Origin: Bacillota bacterium
GTDB taxonomy: Bacteria; Bacillota; Clostridia; Lachnospirales; Lachnospiraceae
NCBI GenBank assembly: GCA_023387655.1
Contig: JAEWHR010000233.1
Coordinates: 1-15,843 of the forward strand
DNA: 15,843 nucleotides
Direction of reading: 5' to 3'
The first letter of the stretch is position 1. Each line of letters opens with the position of its first letter. Below, in pieces: positions 1 through 7,971 of the stretch. The notes beneath the pieces are model-generated. The model had not been told where the DNA came from and did no database searches. It saw only the letters and a list, made by a program, of their open reading frames with translations. The translations under genes and the position numbers were made by a program.

Positions 1-244
1 CATCAACTAATAAATCAGTCTGAAAACCAAATAACTCTTGTGCTGTTGTAGTGCTGGAAGTTGGTCTCCCAGATAATAATAATTGTTGTTCTAATGTATA
101 GTTTGGAGGGTTAAACACCTCAACCGCAGATTCTTCTCCCATAACAAGATTCGTTAATTTTCCTTTCGGACTACAAGCAGACATGCTTATAGCAAACAAG
201 CCGATGGAACATATCGTAATCAATTTTTTATTCTGTATTCTCAT
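1..244 (-). CDS. Putative lipoprotein, N-terminal part (runs off the left edge)
   Basis: The first 81 codons of a minus-strand gene are present; the rest lies beyond the window. Translation begins MRIQNKKLITICSIG and shows a classic lipoprotein signal: positive N-terminus, hydrophobic core, then M-S-A-C with the lipidated cysteine at residue 24. The ATG is preceded by AGAGGAA about 5 nt upstream. After the cysteine the sequence is polar, with an acidic stretch (GEESAVEVF) and a Ser/Thr run (SGRPTSSTTTAQ), as expected for a linker or the start of an extracytoplasmic domain. No family can be assigned from this fragment. The AviRa-like gene ends about 50 bp upstream with no hairpin between them, so read-through from it is possible. 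The coding call is secure; the function is unknown. Confidence 0.8.
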   Translation of the reverse strand, partial: MRIQNKKLITICSIGLFAISMSACSPKGKLTNLVMGEESAVEVFNPPNYTLEQQLLLSGRPTSSTTTAQELFGFQTDLLVD

Positions 245-296
245 TTATTCCTCTTTTCTGTACTACTTTTTTGTATATCACAAGATTGTACTAATA

Positions 297-1010
297 TCAT
301 CTTATTTTTAGAATTTCAAAGTAACGTTTTCCAATGATCTGTTTTCCTAATCTTTGAAAGCCTGAATGATTAATTTTTTCTTTTTTACTCATACAAATTC
401 CAAGAATCGTTTCTTCATTACAGATTGACAAAAGAGTATTTAGCAATTGATTTACCCCACTTTGAGTACCCTCCCATGACACTAAGTTTCCATAAGGAAT
501 ATCAGTAATAATAATATTAGGTGATTCCATTAGTGGAATTTCTTTCAAGGCGTCAGCGTAAAAAATCTTAGAAGGTATATCTATTGCATTATAGTATTGT
601 AGACGTTCCTCTTGAAAGCGTCTAGCACTAAGTAAAGCCTCTTGATGGGATTGTTTATGGAATTGACGATATAGTTCTGATATTTCCTGAATTCTTTTAT
701 CTAATCCTTCTTTTGTTAAAAGTGAGGTGTTTGCTTTAGCAATCTGCAATGCATCTTCCGAGATATCACTACCAAGAAGGAGACTTATTTTATTTGTATT
801 TAGTAATGCTAGCGTTGTTAATAAGTATCCACCCCCACAACAGCAATCATAAAGGGTGAGATTTTCTTTTTGTTTTGAATAAGATAGGCAGCGTCCAAAG
901 ATTTCATTCGCTAAGCGAACTGGAAAATTTGGAACACCGTTTTGGTGATATAAGACTCTTCCACTTGCGAAATCTTCATAATTTATGTTTTCTCCGTAAT
1001 GATATTCCAT
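297..1010 (-). CDS. AviRa-like 23S rRNA (guanine) methyltransferase
   Basis: Predicted SAM-dependent RNA methyltransferase of the AviRa family (237 aa). AviRa of Streptomyces viridochromogenes methylates a guanosine of 23S rRNA and gives resistance to the orthosomycin avilamycin. Visible support: an N-terminal block ASGRVLYHQNG...FPVRLANEIF typical of the family as I recall it; a SAM-binding motif I, LYDCCCGGGYLLTTL (about residues 53-67); an acidic motif II, GSDIS (about 80-84); and a motif IV of the D-x-P-Y type, ITDIPYGNL (about 169-177). The middle part (about 98-150) is a charged helical insertion. Length and architecture fit AviRa rather than KsgA/Erm or RsmD enzymes. The start is supported by a GGGGGA Shine-Dalgarno 6 nt upstream, and the gene has its own promoter. 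The family call is fairly sure; the methylated base and any drug resistance are inference. Confidence 0.75.
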   Translation of the reverse strand: MEYHYGENINYEDFASGRVLYHQNGVPNFPVRLANEIFGRCLSYSKQKENLTLYDCCCGGGYLLTTLALLNTNKISLLLGSDISEDALQIAKANTSLLTKEGLDKRIQEISELYRQFHKQSHQEALLSARRFQEERLQYYNAIDIPSKIFYADALKEIPLMESPNIIITDIPYGNLVSWEGTQSGVNQLLNTLLSICNEETILGICMSKKEKINHSGFQRLGKQIIGKRYFEILKIR

Positions 1011-1071
1011 TGTAATCCCCCGTTGTAAATACTACTATCAATAAAATGATTATACTTTTATAGTTTTCCCT

Positions 1072-1100
1072 ATTATAACAAGGGATAAGAAAAAGTACAA
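1072..1100 (-). promoter_or_regulatory. Probable sigma-A promoter of the AviRa-like gene
   Basis: On the minus strand, TTGTAC (1095-1100) and TATAAT (1072-1077) are separated by 17 bp. The -10 is a full consensus and is preceded by TG one base upstream (extended -10). Predicted transcription starts near 1065, giving a short leader of about 55 nt to the ATG at 1010. The -35 matches consensus at only its first three positions. Confidence 0.6.
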
Positions 1101-1264
1101 CCGTATAGCATTTACTAATGAAATTTAAGGATACACAATAATCATGATAATGTTATGTCACATAATTTACGATAATCTTTCAATCCTCTTATGAAATCCT
1201 TACAGATTTTAAATAAGTTTTTATCATATATAATCATGGGGTTAGGCATATTAATTCATAGAAT

Positions 1265-1416
1265 AAAGTGGCTTCGCCACTCTAAGCTCCGCGAATCAAC
1301 AAATTCAGGGCGATGCCACTTTGTCGCGCCGAAGTGTCAGCGGAGTGCGCATCCCTCGGAGAGTTTTTTAATTAATGGGAGATTACTCGGGGAGTTATTT
1401 CCCATTAATTAAAAAA
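1265..1416. repeat. Structured, GC-richer intergenic element with nested inverted repeats
   Basis: Between the AviRa-like and chemoreceptor genes lies a compact, clearly less AT-rich stretch full of self-complementarity. AGTGGC (1267-1272) pairs with GCCACT (1276-1281) around a TTC loop; alternatively AAAGTGGC (1265-1272) pairs perfectly with GCCACTTT (1315-1322). CTCCGC (1287-1292) can pair with GCGGAG (1340-1345). It ends in a perfect 17-bp inverted repeat, TTTTTTAATTAATGGGA (1364-1380) and its complement (1400-1416), whose loop can extend the stem through ACTC/GAGT (1385-1388 and 1392-1395). A 73-codon open frame (1191-1412, plus) crosses it but looks accidental. Such patches are often dispersed intergenic repeats; only one copy is in this window, so that reading is inference. 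Confidence 0.5.
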
Positions 1417-1457
1417 GGCTTCCAGCTGTAGTATTGATACTACAAGAGGAAACCTTT
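1411..1457 (-). terminator. Intrinsic terminator of the H-NOX chemoreceptor gene
   Basis: Read on the minus strand, a hairpin with AAAGG/CCTTT, a TTCC/GGAA segment and a TGTAGTA/TACTACA tip around a tetraloop is followed by six U residues (1416 to 1411). It begins about 60 nt after the chemoreceptor stop codon. The U-tract is also the right arm of the neighbouring 17-bp inverted repeat (1364-1416), so the two structures overlap. Confidence 0.8.
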
Positions 1458-1516
1458 CATTTTAAATTAAGCTTTTATTGGACTTTATATTGAGCAATCG
1501 TTCTAACACATTAATA

Positions 1517-3310
1517 TTATAATAAATATTTATCTAAGTCTTCTTTAAAGTTTACAATCATATTGTCAAATACTTGAATCAAATGAGTAAGGTCTTTAAT
1601 TTGGTCAACATAGATTGTAACATTACTGTTAGCTTCCTGAGTGGATGCAGAGTTTTCTTCAGCTATAGCTGCTAAGTTTTCGATATTCTCAAATAAAGAG
1701 GAGATATTTTGTACTTCATTCTTTAACTGTGAGGAAGTCTGAACCATCTCTTCTGATACATTCTTAAGATGATGATTGGATTGACTTGAAGTGTCTACCG
1801 CCACAGATAACTTTGAGTTTTCACCTTCAAGGACTCCGTACTGAACATCGATGTTCTGAACAATTTCATCAATACTGTCTAAGAAACCTGTTAAGCTTTC
1901 ATTAATTTTACGAACTGCTGAATTTGTTTCTTCAGAGAGCTTTCTAACTTCTTCTGCTACGACTGCAAATCCTCTTCCGGCATCTCCTGCTCTTGCTGCT
2001 TCAATGGAAGCATTTAACGCTAATAAATTCGTTTGATTTGCGATACTTGAAACAATCGAAACAATATTTGTAATATCCTTCGCATTTTCTTGTAAGTCAT
2101 ATCCGCTGTTTTTGATACCATTAAACTTATCAAGAACATTATTGATCTCAGTTGCAGTACGTTGAACGTTATTGAAGCTAGTCTCAATATCAGATACAGC
2201 TTGTTCAATTTGTTCTTTGTTTTCCTGACTCTTATCGGAAACTTTTGTAATACTTCTAATACTATCATCTAGTACATTAACTGCTCGTTCTGTATCACTT
2301 GCTTGATTAATAGCTGCTGTTGCCACTTCATCTAAGACATTTGTTATGTCATCTGATGTAGTCTGCATAGTCTTTGAAATATCGGAAACCGATTGATTAA
2401 AGGTAAACATCTCATCCACAATGGAATGAAAACCAATAAAGTCTTTTTGAATGTTTTGCTTGATCTTATTGATTTCATGCATATAGGTTTCATATTCATC
2501 TTTTGACTTAATAACAGTCGTTTCCATCATATTTCTTTGACTAAGTTTTTCTAACTCATTTAAAATAAACTTTCTAGGTTTATTAAATATAGTACAGGTT
2601 AATATTGTTGACACTAAGGTAACGCCCCCTAAGATTAAGGCATCTACAAGATCATCAATTAATAATACTCCAGTAAGTGTAACTAACATTGTATTTAGTA
2701 TGGATACTTTTAAAGTTACAGACTTAAACACACCAAATGAAAAAATTCTATTTAGATTAAATTTCTTTATATACTGAATTTCTTCTTCAAAGGTTAATTT
2801 TAATTTGATTTCCTCCTGAGTTCTAGAAATCTCTTCTACTTCAATTTTTTCGTTGAAATAGTTAGCCACACCATGAATTAAGCCCTTTAAATAACTTCCC
2901 ATCCCTCTTTTCGAGCGATATGTAAAATAAATCTCATGAGATGATAAAGGTGTAACATCTAGTATAGGAGGTTTTGCTCCTTTAAATCTTTTCATAACAA
3001 TTACATGCACATCATTCATTGATTTTAAAAATTGATATGCAGATTCATGACGAAAGAATCCTGGATATAGTCTACTAAAGGTTTTAACATTCTCCTCACC
3101 CATAATAACCCATATCTCATCTTTACTTTTACCTACAGAATTTCCGATGTGCTCTACTACTCCTAGCGCAGTCTTGTCCTCTACATCTTCCAAAGGAGAA
3201 AAGACATAGTTACTAGGAATGGCAAACGCCTTCAAAGACGTATCTACTACTTCACTTCCAAACAATTTTCGACTTGATTCTATCCATGATGAAACAACAG
3301 TTCCCTTCAT
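1517..3310 (-). CDS. H-NOX (HNOB) domain methyl-accepting chemotaxis protein, predicted O2/NO sensor
   Basis: Membrane chemoreceptor of 597 aa that should couple heme-ligand binding to CheA/CheW signalling. Residues 1-180 form a cytoplasmic H-NOX domain starting MKGTVVSSWI. The proximal heme ligand is His102 (in DVHVIVMKRFKG), Pro114-Pro115 follow, and the heme-propionate motif YxSxR is Tyr131/Ser133/Arg135. Trp9, Asn74 and Tyr140 match the distal hydrogen-bonding residues of the O2-binding Thermoanaerobacter tengcongensis domain at identical numbering. Two closely spaced membrane segments follow (about 198-218 and 221-243). A long coiled-coil signalling domain comes next, with the conserved hairpin tip around 416-462 (VSSIANQTNLLALNASIEAARAG begins near 419). 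There is no periplasmic domain, so sensing is intracellular. The start is supported by AAAGGAG 8 nt upstream and by H-NOX proteins beginning MKGT. Single gene with its own promoter and terminator. Domain calls are very secure; ligand preference is inference. Confidence 0.95.
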   Translation of the reverse strand: MKGTVVSSWIESSRKLFGSEVVDTSLKAFAIPSNYVFSPLEDVEDKTALGVVEHIGNSVGKSKDEIWVIMGEENVKTFSRLYPGFFRHESAYQFLKSMNDVHVIVMKRFKGAKPPILDVTPLSSHEIYFTYRSKRGMGSYLKGLIHGVANYFNEKIEVEEISRTQEEIKLKLTFEEEIQYIKKFNLNRIFSFGVFKSVTLKVSILNTMLVTLTGVLLIDDLVDALILGGVTLVSTILTCTIFNKPRKFILNELEKLSQRNMMETTVIKSKDEYETYMHEINKIKQNIQKDFIGFHSIVDEMFTFNQSVSDISKTMQTTSDDITNVLDEVATAAINQASDTERAVNVLDDSIRSITKVSDKSQENKEQIEQAVSDIETSFNNVQRTATEINNVLDKFNGIKNSGYDLQENAKDITNIVSIVSSIANQTNLLALNASIEAARAGDAGRGFAVVAEEVRKLSEETNSAVRKINESLTGFLDSIDEIVQNIDVQYGVLEGENSKLSVAVDTSSQSNHHLKNVSEEMVQTSSQLKNEVQNISSLFENIENLAAIAEENSASTQEANSNVTIYVDQIKDLTHLIQVFDNMIVNFKEDLDKYLL

Positions 3311-3350
3311 TTTAACTACTCCTTTGTAACATTTTGAATTATTTTATAAT

Positions 3351-3379
3351 ATTCTACCACAATATAGAAGATTTGACAA
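3351..3379 (-). promoter_or_regulatory. Sigma-A promoter of the chemoreceptor gene
   Basis: TTGTCA (3374-3379) and TAGAAT (3351-3356) on the minus strand, 17 bp apart, each matching consensus at five of six positions. The predicted start near 3345 leaves a leader of about 35 nt before the ATG at 3310. I saw no sigma-D (flagellar-type) promoter, which would be common for chemoreceptors. Confidence 0.65.
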
Positions 3380-3481
3380 TCGTAAGAATCTATGTGGAAT
3401 GGATTAAGGGCGCTAATTTTACTCCTGATCATCAAGATGATAAAGTCATTATCATATAGTAATGCTATATTTAATAGGAGC

Positions 3482-3526
3482 AAAAAAATTGCTGTAAAAT
3501 GATTGTTATACCACATTTTACAGCAA
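3482..3526 (-). terminator. Intrinsic terminator of the amidase gene
   Basis: A perfect 13-bp inverted repeat (TTGCTGTAAAATG at 3489-3501 and its complement at 3514-3526) is followed on the minus strand by seven consecutive U residues (3488 to 3482). It begins about 22 nt after the amidase stop codon and isolates the amidase from the downstream chemoreceptor. Confidence 0.88.
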
Positions 3527-3548
3527 ATTATAATTGTATTAATTAAAT

Positions 3549-4379
3549 TTATTTCTTTATCAAACCATAGAATTTTGCAATTCCTTCCGCATCTGCTATC
3601 GCTAATGCTTTTAGATCTTCTTCACTATCAATATAACCTTTATCGATATCATGATCCATAAAACAGTGTTCTACTATGATTCCAGGAATATCGCGATTAG
3701 CACAGTGTCTGTTAATGGCATAGTAATCAAGAGGCTTTCCTTCCTCATCCTTCATATCATTACTATTTCTTGTTTTCGTTCCGTGATTTTTTAAGCCCAG
3801 TCCTTCTAACTCGGTAAGGATAGATTCAGCAAGTAACTTTGATTCATTCGATACATTATCACGATGTGAAACAAATACCATAGAACCATTTTGATTGTGA
3901 CCTTCAGAGGCATTAAAATGAAGACTTACAAGAGCATCTGCATTCGCTTCTTTTGCTATCTGTGCTCTGATTTCTAAATCCTCCTTCACATCATTGGACA
4001 AAGCAACATCCTCAGTACGGGTAAATACGATTTGGATACCATCATAATTCTCTTCTAGGTGTTCCTTAACATAGTTTGCAACAATCAATGTTAAATCCTT
4101 TTCGTTTCTTCCATCATAGGAAGCCCCTCCAAAAGTACCACCATGTCCTGGATCTAATGCTATAATAATATCTTCTACTAAATCGCCTTCCGGTAACTTC
4201 TCTGGGTCAGTTTCTTCTTCACCCTTTTGATTATTACCATCCTTATCTTCAGTATTATTTTGGTTACCTTGATTTTGATTATTCGAATTATCTTTCTCTG
4301 ATCCCCCTAAAGAATTCGAACAACCTACTAACATCACAAATAACATGCATACTGCCAATATCTTTAGTATTTTCTTCAT
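3549..4379 (-). CDS. N-acetylmuramoyl-L-alanine amidase (Amidase_3), lipoprotein
   Basis: Zinc-dependent peptidoglycan hydrolase that cleaves the bond between N-acetylmuramic acid and L-alanine, predicted to be lipid-anchored on the outer face of the membrane. Residues 1-20 are a lipoprotein signal ending L-V-G-C (Cys20). Residues 21-68 are a low-complexity Asn/Gln/Glu/Asp linker spanning into the wall. The Amidase_3 domain covers about 70-274. Zinc ligands are His79 (DPGHGG), Glu93 (GRNEKDL) and His154 (SLHFNA); the catalytic Glu237 is in VEHCFMDH. The start is supported by GGAGGG about 6 nt upstream of the ATG. No SPOR, SH3 or choline-binding module is present, so the lipid anchor and linker are its only localisation elements. 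Family and catalytic residues are certain; the role (growth, separation, sporulation or germination) cannot be read from sequence. Confidence 0.92.
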   Translation of the reverse strand: MKKILKILAVCMLFVMLVGCSNSLGGSEKDNSNNQNQGNQNNTEDKDGNNQKGEEETDPEKLPEGDLVEDIIIALDPGHGGTFGGASYDGRNEKDLTLIVANYVKEHLEENYDGIQIVFTRTEDVALSNDVKEDLEIRAQIAKEANADALVSLHFNASEGHNQNGSMVFVSHRDNVSNESKLLAESILTELEGLGLKNHGTKTRNSNDMKDEEGKPLDYYAINRHCANRDIPGIIVEHCFMDHDIDKGYIDSEEDLKALAIADAEGIAKFYGLIKK

Positions 4380-4416
4380 ACCTTCCCTCCAACTCTATCA
4401 AAAGCCTGGCAGCGCC

Positions 4417-4430
4417 TTATCTATAGATAA
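4417..4430. repeat. Perfect 14-bp palindrome upstream of the amidase gene
   Basis: TTATCTATAGATAA is fully palindromic and lies about 40 bp upstream of the amidase start codon, within the predicted 5' leader. It could be a repressor site or a small RNA stem; no family of operator is recognised. Confidence 0.3.
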
Positions 4431-4481
4431 TCATTTGGGCTACTCTTTTGATTCTTTCGATTTCACTCCATAACGATGTAT

Positions 4482-4510
4482 AGAATATCATACTTTACAT
4501 ACACCCGCAA
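4482..4510 (-). promoter_or_regulatory. Possible weak promoter of the amidase gene
   Basis: TTGCGG (4505-4510) and TATTCT (4482-4487) on the minus strand with a 17-bp spacer. Both hexamers are only partial matches. A promoter is expected here because the permease gene upstream ends at 4542 with a possible terminator, but the exact site is uncertain. Confidence 0.33.
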
Positions 4511-4520
4511 TACGAACTAT

Positions 4521-4543
4521 AAAAAGATATCTTAAGATTTCTT
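4521..4543 (-). terminator. Possible weak terminator at the end of the ABC permease gene
   Basis: On the minus strand an 8-bp AT-rich stem with one mismatch (4536-4543 with 4524-4531, TTAA loop) is followed by a run of U. The stem overlaps the permease stop codon. It is AU-rich and short, so termination may be inefficient. Confidence 0.35.
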
Positions 4544-7226
4544 AAAGGTTCTCATTCTTAAGTGCTTCAATGGTATTCTCCTTTTTTACCTTTTGCATAG
4601 CATAAAACATCGTTAAGAAAACTACCAAAAATACACTGAAGATTGATATTACAATACTAGATATTGGGAGTTTAAATGGAACATTTAGTCCTTGTTGTAC
4701 ACCTCGATAGATAAAATACGTAACTAAGCTGGAAACAGGTACTCCATAGAAAATTGCCTTGAAACCATATAAGAGGCATTCGTAATTCATCATCTTATAA
4801 ATACCATGTTTTGACATACCAACTGATTTTAGCATTGCAAATTCTCGTCTTCGTAAATTTATATTGGTTGAAATTGTATTAAAAACATTCGCTACTGATA
4901 TAAAAGAAATCAATACAATAAAACCATAGGAGAATACCTGTACCATAGTAACTACGGAACGATTGTTTTCAACTTCTCCTGCTGCATTATATAAATAATC
5001 ACTGTTATAACCAAGTTCATCTAAAGTTTTTTGCATAGTCTCATATGCCTTTTGGTGATCTGTTGTTTTAAAATAAAAATCACCGTAGTTATCTTGGCGT
5101 TCTTCTCCAATTACGCTTTCATATGCACTTTCTGGATACAATAGCAGAATGCTATCGCCAGGGGAGACACCAAGTGGAACTTGACTTGTTCTCTCACCAA
5201 TGGATAAAGTTTTAGTTTGATAAGCTTCGTCTTCTGATAAACGAAGTACTTCCAAAGTAGTATCTTCTATTGGTTCATAAATGAAGAAACGCTCCCCTTC
5301 TTCGCTGTATTCTACATAAGTTTGATAATATCCATCTATCGTTTTTAGTTCTTTAATATCAACTTGGGTTTCTCCATCCTTTAACATATCAAAGGTATAA
5401 TATTTTTGTTCTTCCTGATTATAGGTACGTCTATAATCTATTGCTAAAGCCAATGGATCTTTTACGTTCATATAGCGTTCGACATCAAACCGATTCTCTG
5501 TTAAAAAATCTCTGTATTCATCATCCGATAGAAAAACGAGAATTATTGATTCCTCAGTGCTCTCTGGATTAATCATTTCTCCATACTGATTTAATTTATA
5601 CTCATAATATTCTTTATTTAAATACTCAGATGAAACTTTACCATTGTAATATCTTGAAAATAGAATACTCGAATCAATTACTTCAGGAATACTTGATAAT
5701 ATGTTATAAATATCATTCTTAGATGTTGTAGTGTACTCAACTCTATTATAGTAACGTATATCATAATTTTTATTAACATATACGTCACCAACACCCTTTT
5801 GCAAGTAACTACAAAAACTACTTGCGGAAACAAAGATTACAATACTTACGAATAGTGATATAATCGTAGCTCGGTATCTTTTCTTATATCTTTTAAAGTA
5901 CTTTCTAGCAATCATTCCTTCTAAACCAAAGAGACTGTAAGTAAGTTTTGAAGTTTTTACTTTATTAGCTTTTATCTTTATATCATTTGTTTGGCGAATG
6001 CTTTCTATCGCAGATACCTTCATTACTCTTTTTACAGGAATGTATGCAGATATTAAAACTGTAACAACTCCAACGACAAAAGCGATTAAAATGGTAACTG
6101 GTGAGAATGATAAGGTTAATGGTACGCTACTTTCATTAAGCAATGAGCTTAATGAAGCCATCATTATATTTTTGGTTAACTTTAATGTGATATCAATACC
6201 AAGTAATCCACATGCAATACCAATGGGTACTCCAATCAGACTTAATGTGAATGCTTCAAATAAAACGCTTTTCTTTAATTGTCGTTTGGTTGCTCCAATT
6301 GATTTCATCAATCCAAATTGTTTGGTTCGTTCGCTGATTGAAATAGAAAAGGCATTATAAATCAATGCAATCGATGCGAGCATGATAATGATAATCAGGA
6401 TTGTCCCTAAACTATATAAAACTGCATTATAGCTATTTTCATTCGAGGACCCTGTGAGCCTTAATAGGTCATAATTATACCTTGCTATATTATCAGGAAA
6501 ATTAGCAGATATAAAATCATAGATGTTTTCTGCTGAATTCATTCGAAGATAAATTGTTGCAATATCTGAACTTGTATCTGAAATCGTAAGAGCAGTATAG
6601 CCAGGTGCAGTATAAGGTTCAAAAGATGGCCTTTCATAAAAACCTACCACAGTGTAGGTCTTTTCATCTGTAATTTTTAACTCTTCTCCTCCGAATTCTT
6701 CTGAAGCAAAAGAGTCCGTTTGATTTAGAATAACTCCATTTAGATATCTAGTTCCGAGTTTCAGTGTAATAGTATCACCAAGCTCATATTCTATTCCACC
6801 AATTCTTAATAGGTGGTAAGGCAGAAGAATCTCAGTACTATTCTTTGGAAGGCTACCTTTTTTTACGTTAACAGGCATCATGGATACGAAATTTTCATCC
6901 ATACCTTGCACATACAGGTATGGTTTTTCCTCATTGTTTACTGTATCTAGAGGGGAATAACCAATTTCATCTGCTATACTGATTAGATCTATTTCAGAAT
7001 CTTTCTTTATATTCTGAATTTTTTCTTTGGAGATACTATAAACTGCACCATGCCAATTGCCATTGTTTACAATAACAGTCTGAACTAGATAGTTCTGAAC
7101 GCTTGTAATTAAAGAAGCAACGGCGGTAATCATAGCTGCAGAAAGTATGATACCAATGATTGTCACTATCGTTCTGGTTTTATTCTTAATGAGTGTTTTA
7201 ATCGTATATTTCTGAAAGATGTTCAT
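4542..7226 (-). CDS. FtsX-type ABC transporter permease (two-FtsX-domain, antimicrobial-peptide class)
   Basis: Large permease of 894 aa that should pair with the ATPase encoded immediately upstream. Eight membrane segments are visible (about 19-42, 270-293, 322-344, 377-397, 454-474, 763-785, 819-841, 855-876), arranged as two repeats of one helix, a large extracytoplasmic domain, then three helices. The extracytoplasmic domains are about 43-268 and 475-762. Both halves carry the FtsX coupling signature after the second helix of the repeat: ISERTKQFGLMKSIGATKRQ (about 297-316) and LRRREFAMLKSVGMSKHG (about 791-808). This is the MacB/LolC-like mechanotransmission fold. It differs from BceB proper (10 helices, about 650 aa) by being a full two-domain version. 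Its start overlaps the ATPase stop as ATGA, with GAGGTG 8 nt upstream, so the two are translationally coupled. Next to a two-component system, it is probably used in peptide-antibiotic sensing or removal; the substrate is unknown. Confidence 0.9.
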   Translation of the reverse strand: MNIFQKYTIKTLIKNKTRTIVTIIGIILSAAMITAVASLITSVQNYLVQTVIVNNGNWHGAVYSISKEKIQNIKKDSEIDLISIADEIGYSPLDTVNNEEKPYLYVQGMDENFVSMMPVNVKKGSLPKNSTEILLPYHLLRIGGIEYELGDTITLKLGTRYLNGVILNQTDSFASEEFGGEELKITDEKTYTVVGFYERPSFEPYTAPGYTALTISDTSSDIATIYLRMNSAENIYDFISANFPDNIARYNYDLLRLTGSSNENSYNAVLYSLGTILIIIIMLASIALIYNAFSISISERTKQFGLMKSIGATKRQLKKSVLFEAFTLSLIGVPIGIACGLLGIDITLKLTKNIMMASLSSLLNESSVPLTLSFSPVTILIAFVVGVVTVLISAYIPVKRVMKVSAIESIRQTNDIKIKANKVKTSKLTYSLFGLEGMIARKYFKRYKKRYRATIISLFVSIVIFVSASSFCSYLQKGVGDVYVNKNYDIRYYNRVEYTTTSKNDIYNILSSIPEVIDSSILFSRYYNGKVSSEYLNKEYYEYKLNQYGEMINPESTEESIILVFLSDDEYRDFLTENRFDVERYMNVKDPLALAIDYRRTYNQEEQKYYTFDMLKDGETQVDIKELKTIDGYYQTYVEYSEEGERFFIYEPIEDTTLEVLRLSEDEAYQTKTLSIGERTSQVPLGVSPGDSILLLYPESAYESVIGEERQDNYGDFYFKTTDHQKAYETMQKTLDELGYNSDYLYNAAGEVENNRSVVTMVQVFSYGFIVLISFISVANVFNTISTNINLRRREFAMLKSVGMSKHGIYKMMNYECLLYGFKAIFYGVPVSSLVTYFIYRGVQQGLNVPFKLPISSIVISIFSVFLVVFLTMFYAMQKVKKENTIEALKNENL

Positions 7227-7906
7227 CGACGAATCACCTCGTCTCTCGTGATTTTTCCGTCTCCAATTGCGATGATTCGATCTGCTTGTAGTGCAATATT
7301 CTCATCATGAGTAATGACTAACAAGGTCTGATTATATTTTTTGTTAGATAATTTTAATAATTCGATGATTTCTTGACTATTTTTGGAATCCAGGTTACCA
7401 GTTGGCTCATCTGCTAATACAATAGAAGGCGCATTCATGAGTGCTCTACCAATCGATACCCTTTGTTGTTGTCCACCTGATAACTGATTAGGTAAATGAC
7501 CTTCTCTGCCATTTAGATTTAAAACGGTTAGAAGCTCAGATAATCTGTCTTCATTCACTTTTCTGCCATCCATTAACACCGGAAGGGTCATATTCTCAAC
7601 CACATTCATAACTGGTATCAAATTATAAAACTGATAAATTAAACCGACCTCTCTTCTACGAAAGATAGCAAGCTGTTCCTCTGTTTGATTGTAAACGTCT
7701 TTTCCATTTACAAAGACTTTTCCTTTTGTTGGGTAGTCTACACCGCCTATCATATGAAGTAGAGTTGATTTTCCGGAACCTGATGGCCCAATAATAGCAA
7801 CAAATTCACCTTGATTTACTCGAAAGGAAACACCATCTAAGGCATTCACTTTACTATTTCCTTCTCCATATGTTTTTGTAAGATTATCAACGCGTAATAT
7901 TTCCAA
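7223..7906 (-). CDS. ABC transporter ATP-binding protein (MacB/LolD/BceA class)
   Basis: Cytoplasmic ATPase of 227 aa driving the adjacent FtsX-type permease. All nucleotide-binding motifs are intact: Walker A GPSGSGKST (40-48), Q-loop Gln92 (YQFYNLIP), signature LSGGQQQR (142-149), Walker B IVLADEP with catalytic Glu167, D-loop GNLDS and switch His200. The YQFYNLIPVMNVVEN stretch is typical of the MacB/LolD/BceA clade. The start codon is TTG, 9 nt after GAGGG; no ATG or GTG nearby gives a better start. The gene lies 119 bp after the kinase stop, behind its own promoter and a putative response-regulator site, so it can be induced separately from the kinase and regulator genes. Confidence 0.94.
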   Translation of the reverse strand: MEILRVDNLTKTYGEGNSKVNALDGVSFRVNQGEFVAIIGPSGSGKSTLLHMIGGVDYPTKGKVFVNGKDVYNQTEEQLAIFRRREVGLIYQFYNLIPVMNVVENMTLPVLMDGRKVNEDRLSELLTVLNLNGREGHLPNQLSGGQQQRVSIGRALMNAPSIVLADEPTGNLDSKNSQEIIELLKLSNKKYNQTLLVITHDENIALQADRIIAIGDGKITRDEVIRR

Positions 7907-7971
7907 TTTGTTTATCCCTCAACTTTCCTGTTTTATAATTTAAACGTTTCAAGTGAACATCACATGCTTCT

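Noticed and set aside
1191..1412. 73-codon plus-strand open frame
   Set aside because: It runs through the hairpin-rich element, has no convincing ribosome binding site, and its composition follows the repeat stems; best seen as accidental.
2020..2268. Open frame inside the chemoreceptor gene in another frame
   Set aside because: Shadow of the strongly conserved MCP signalling domain.
3311..3480. Sigma-D (flagellar-type) promoter for the chemoreceptor
   Set aside because: No TAAA...GCCGATAA-like pair was found; a clear sigma-A promoter is present instead.
3316..3516. 66-codon minus-strand open frame between the amidase and chemoreceptor genes
   Set aside because: Its ATG lies inside the amidase terminator stem and it covers the chemoreceptor promoter; no ribosome binding site or recognisable domain.
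5998..6360. 120-codon plus-strand open frame opposite the ABC permease
   Set aside because: Antisense to conserved FtsX helices; no ribosome binding site or promoter of its own.
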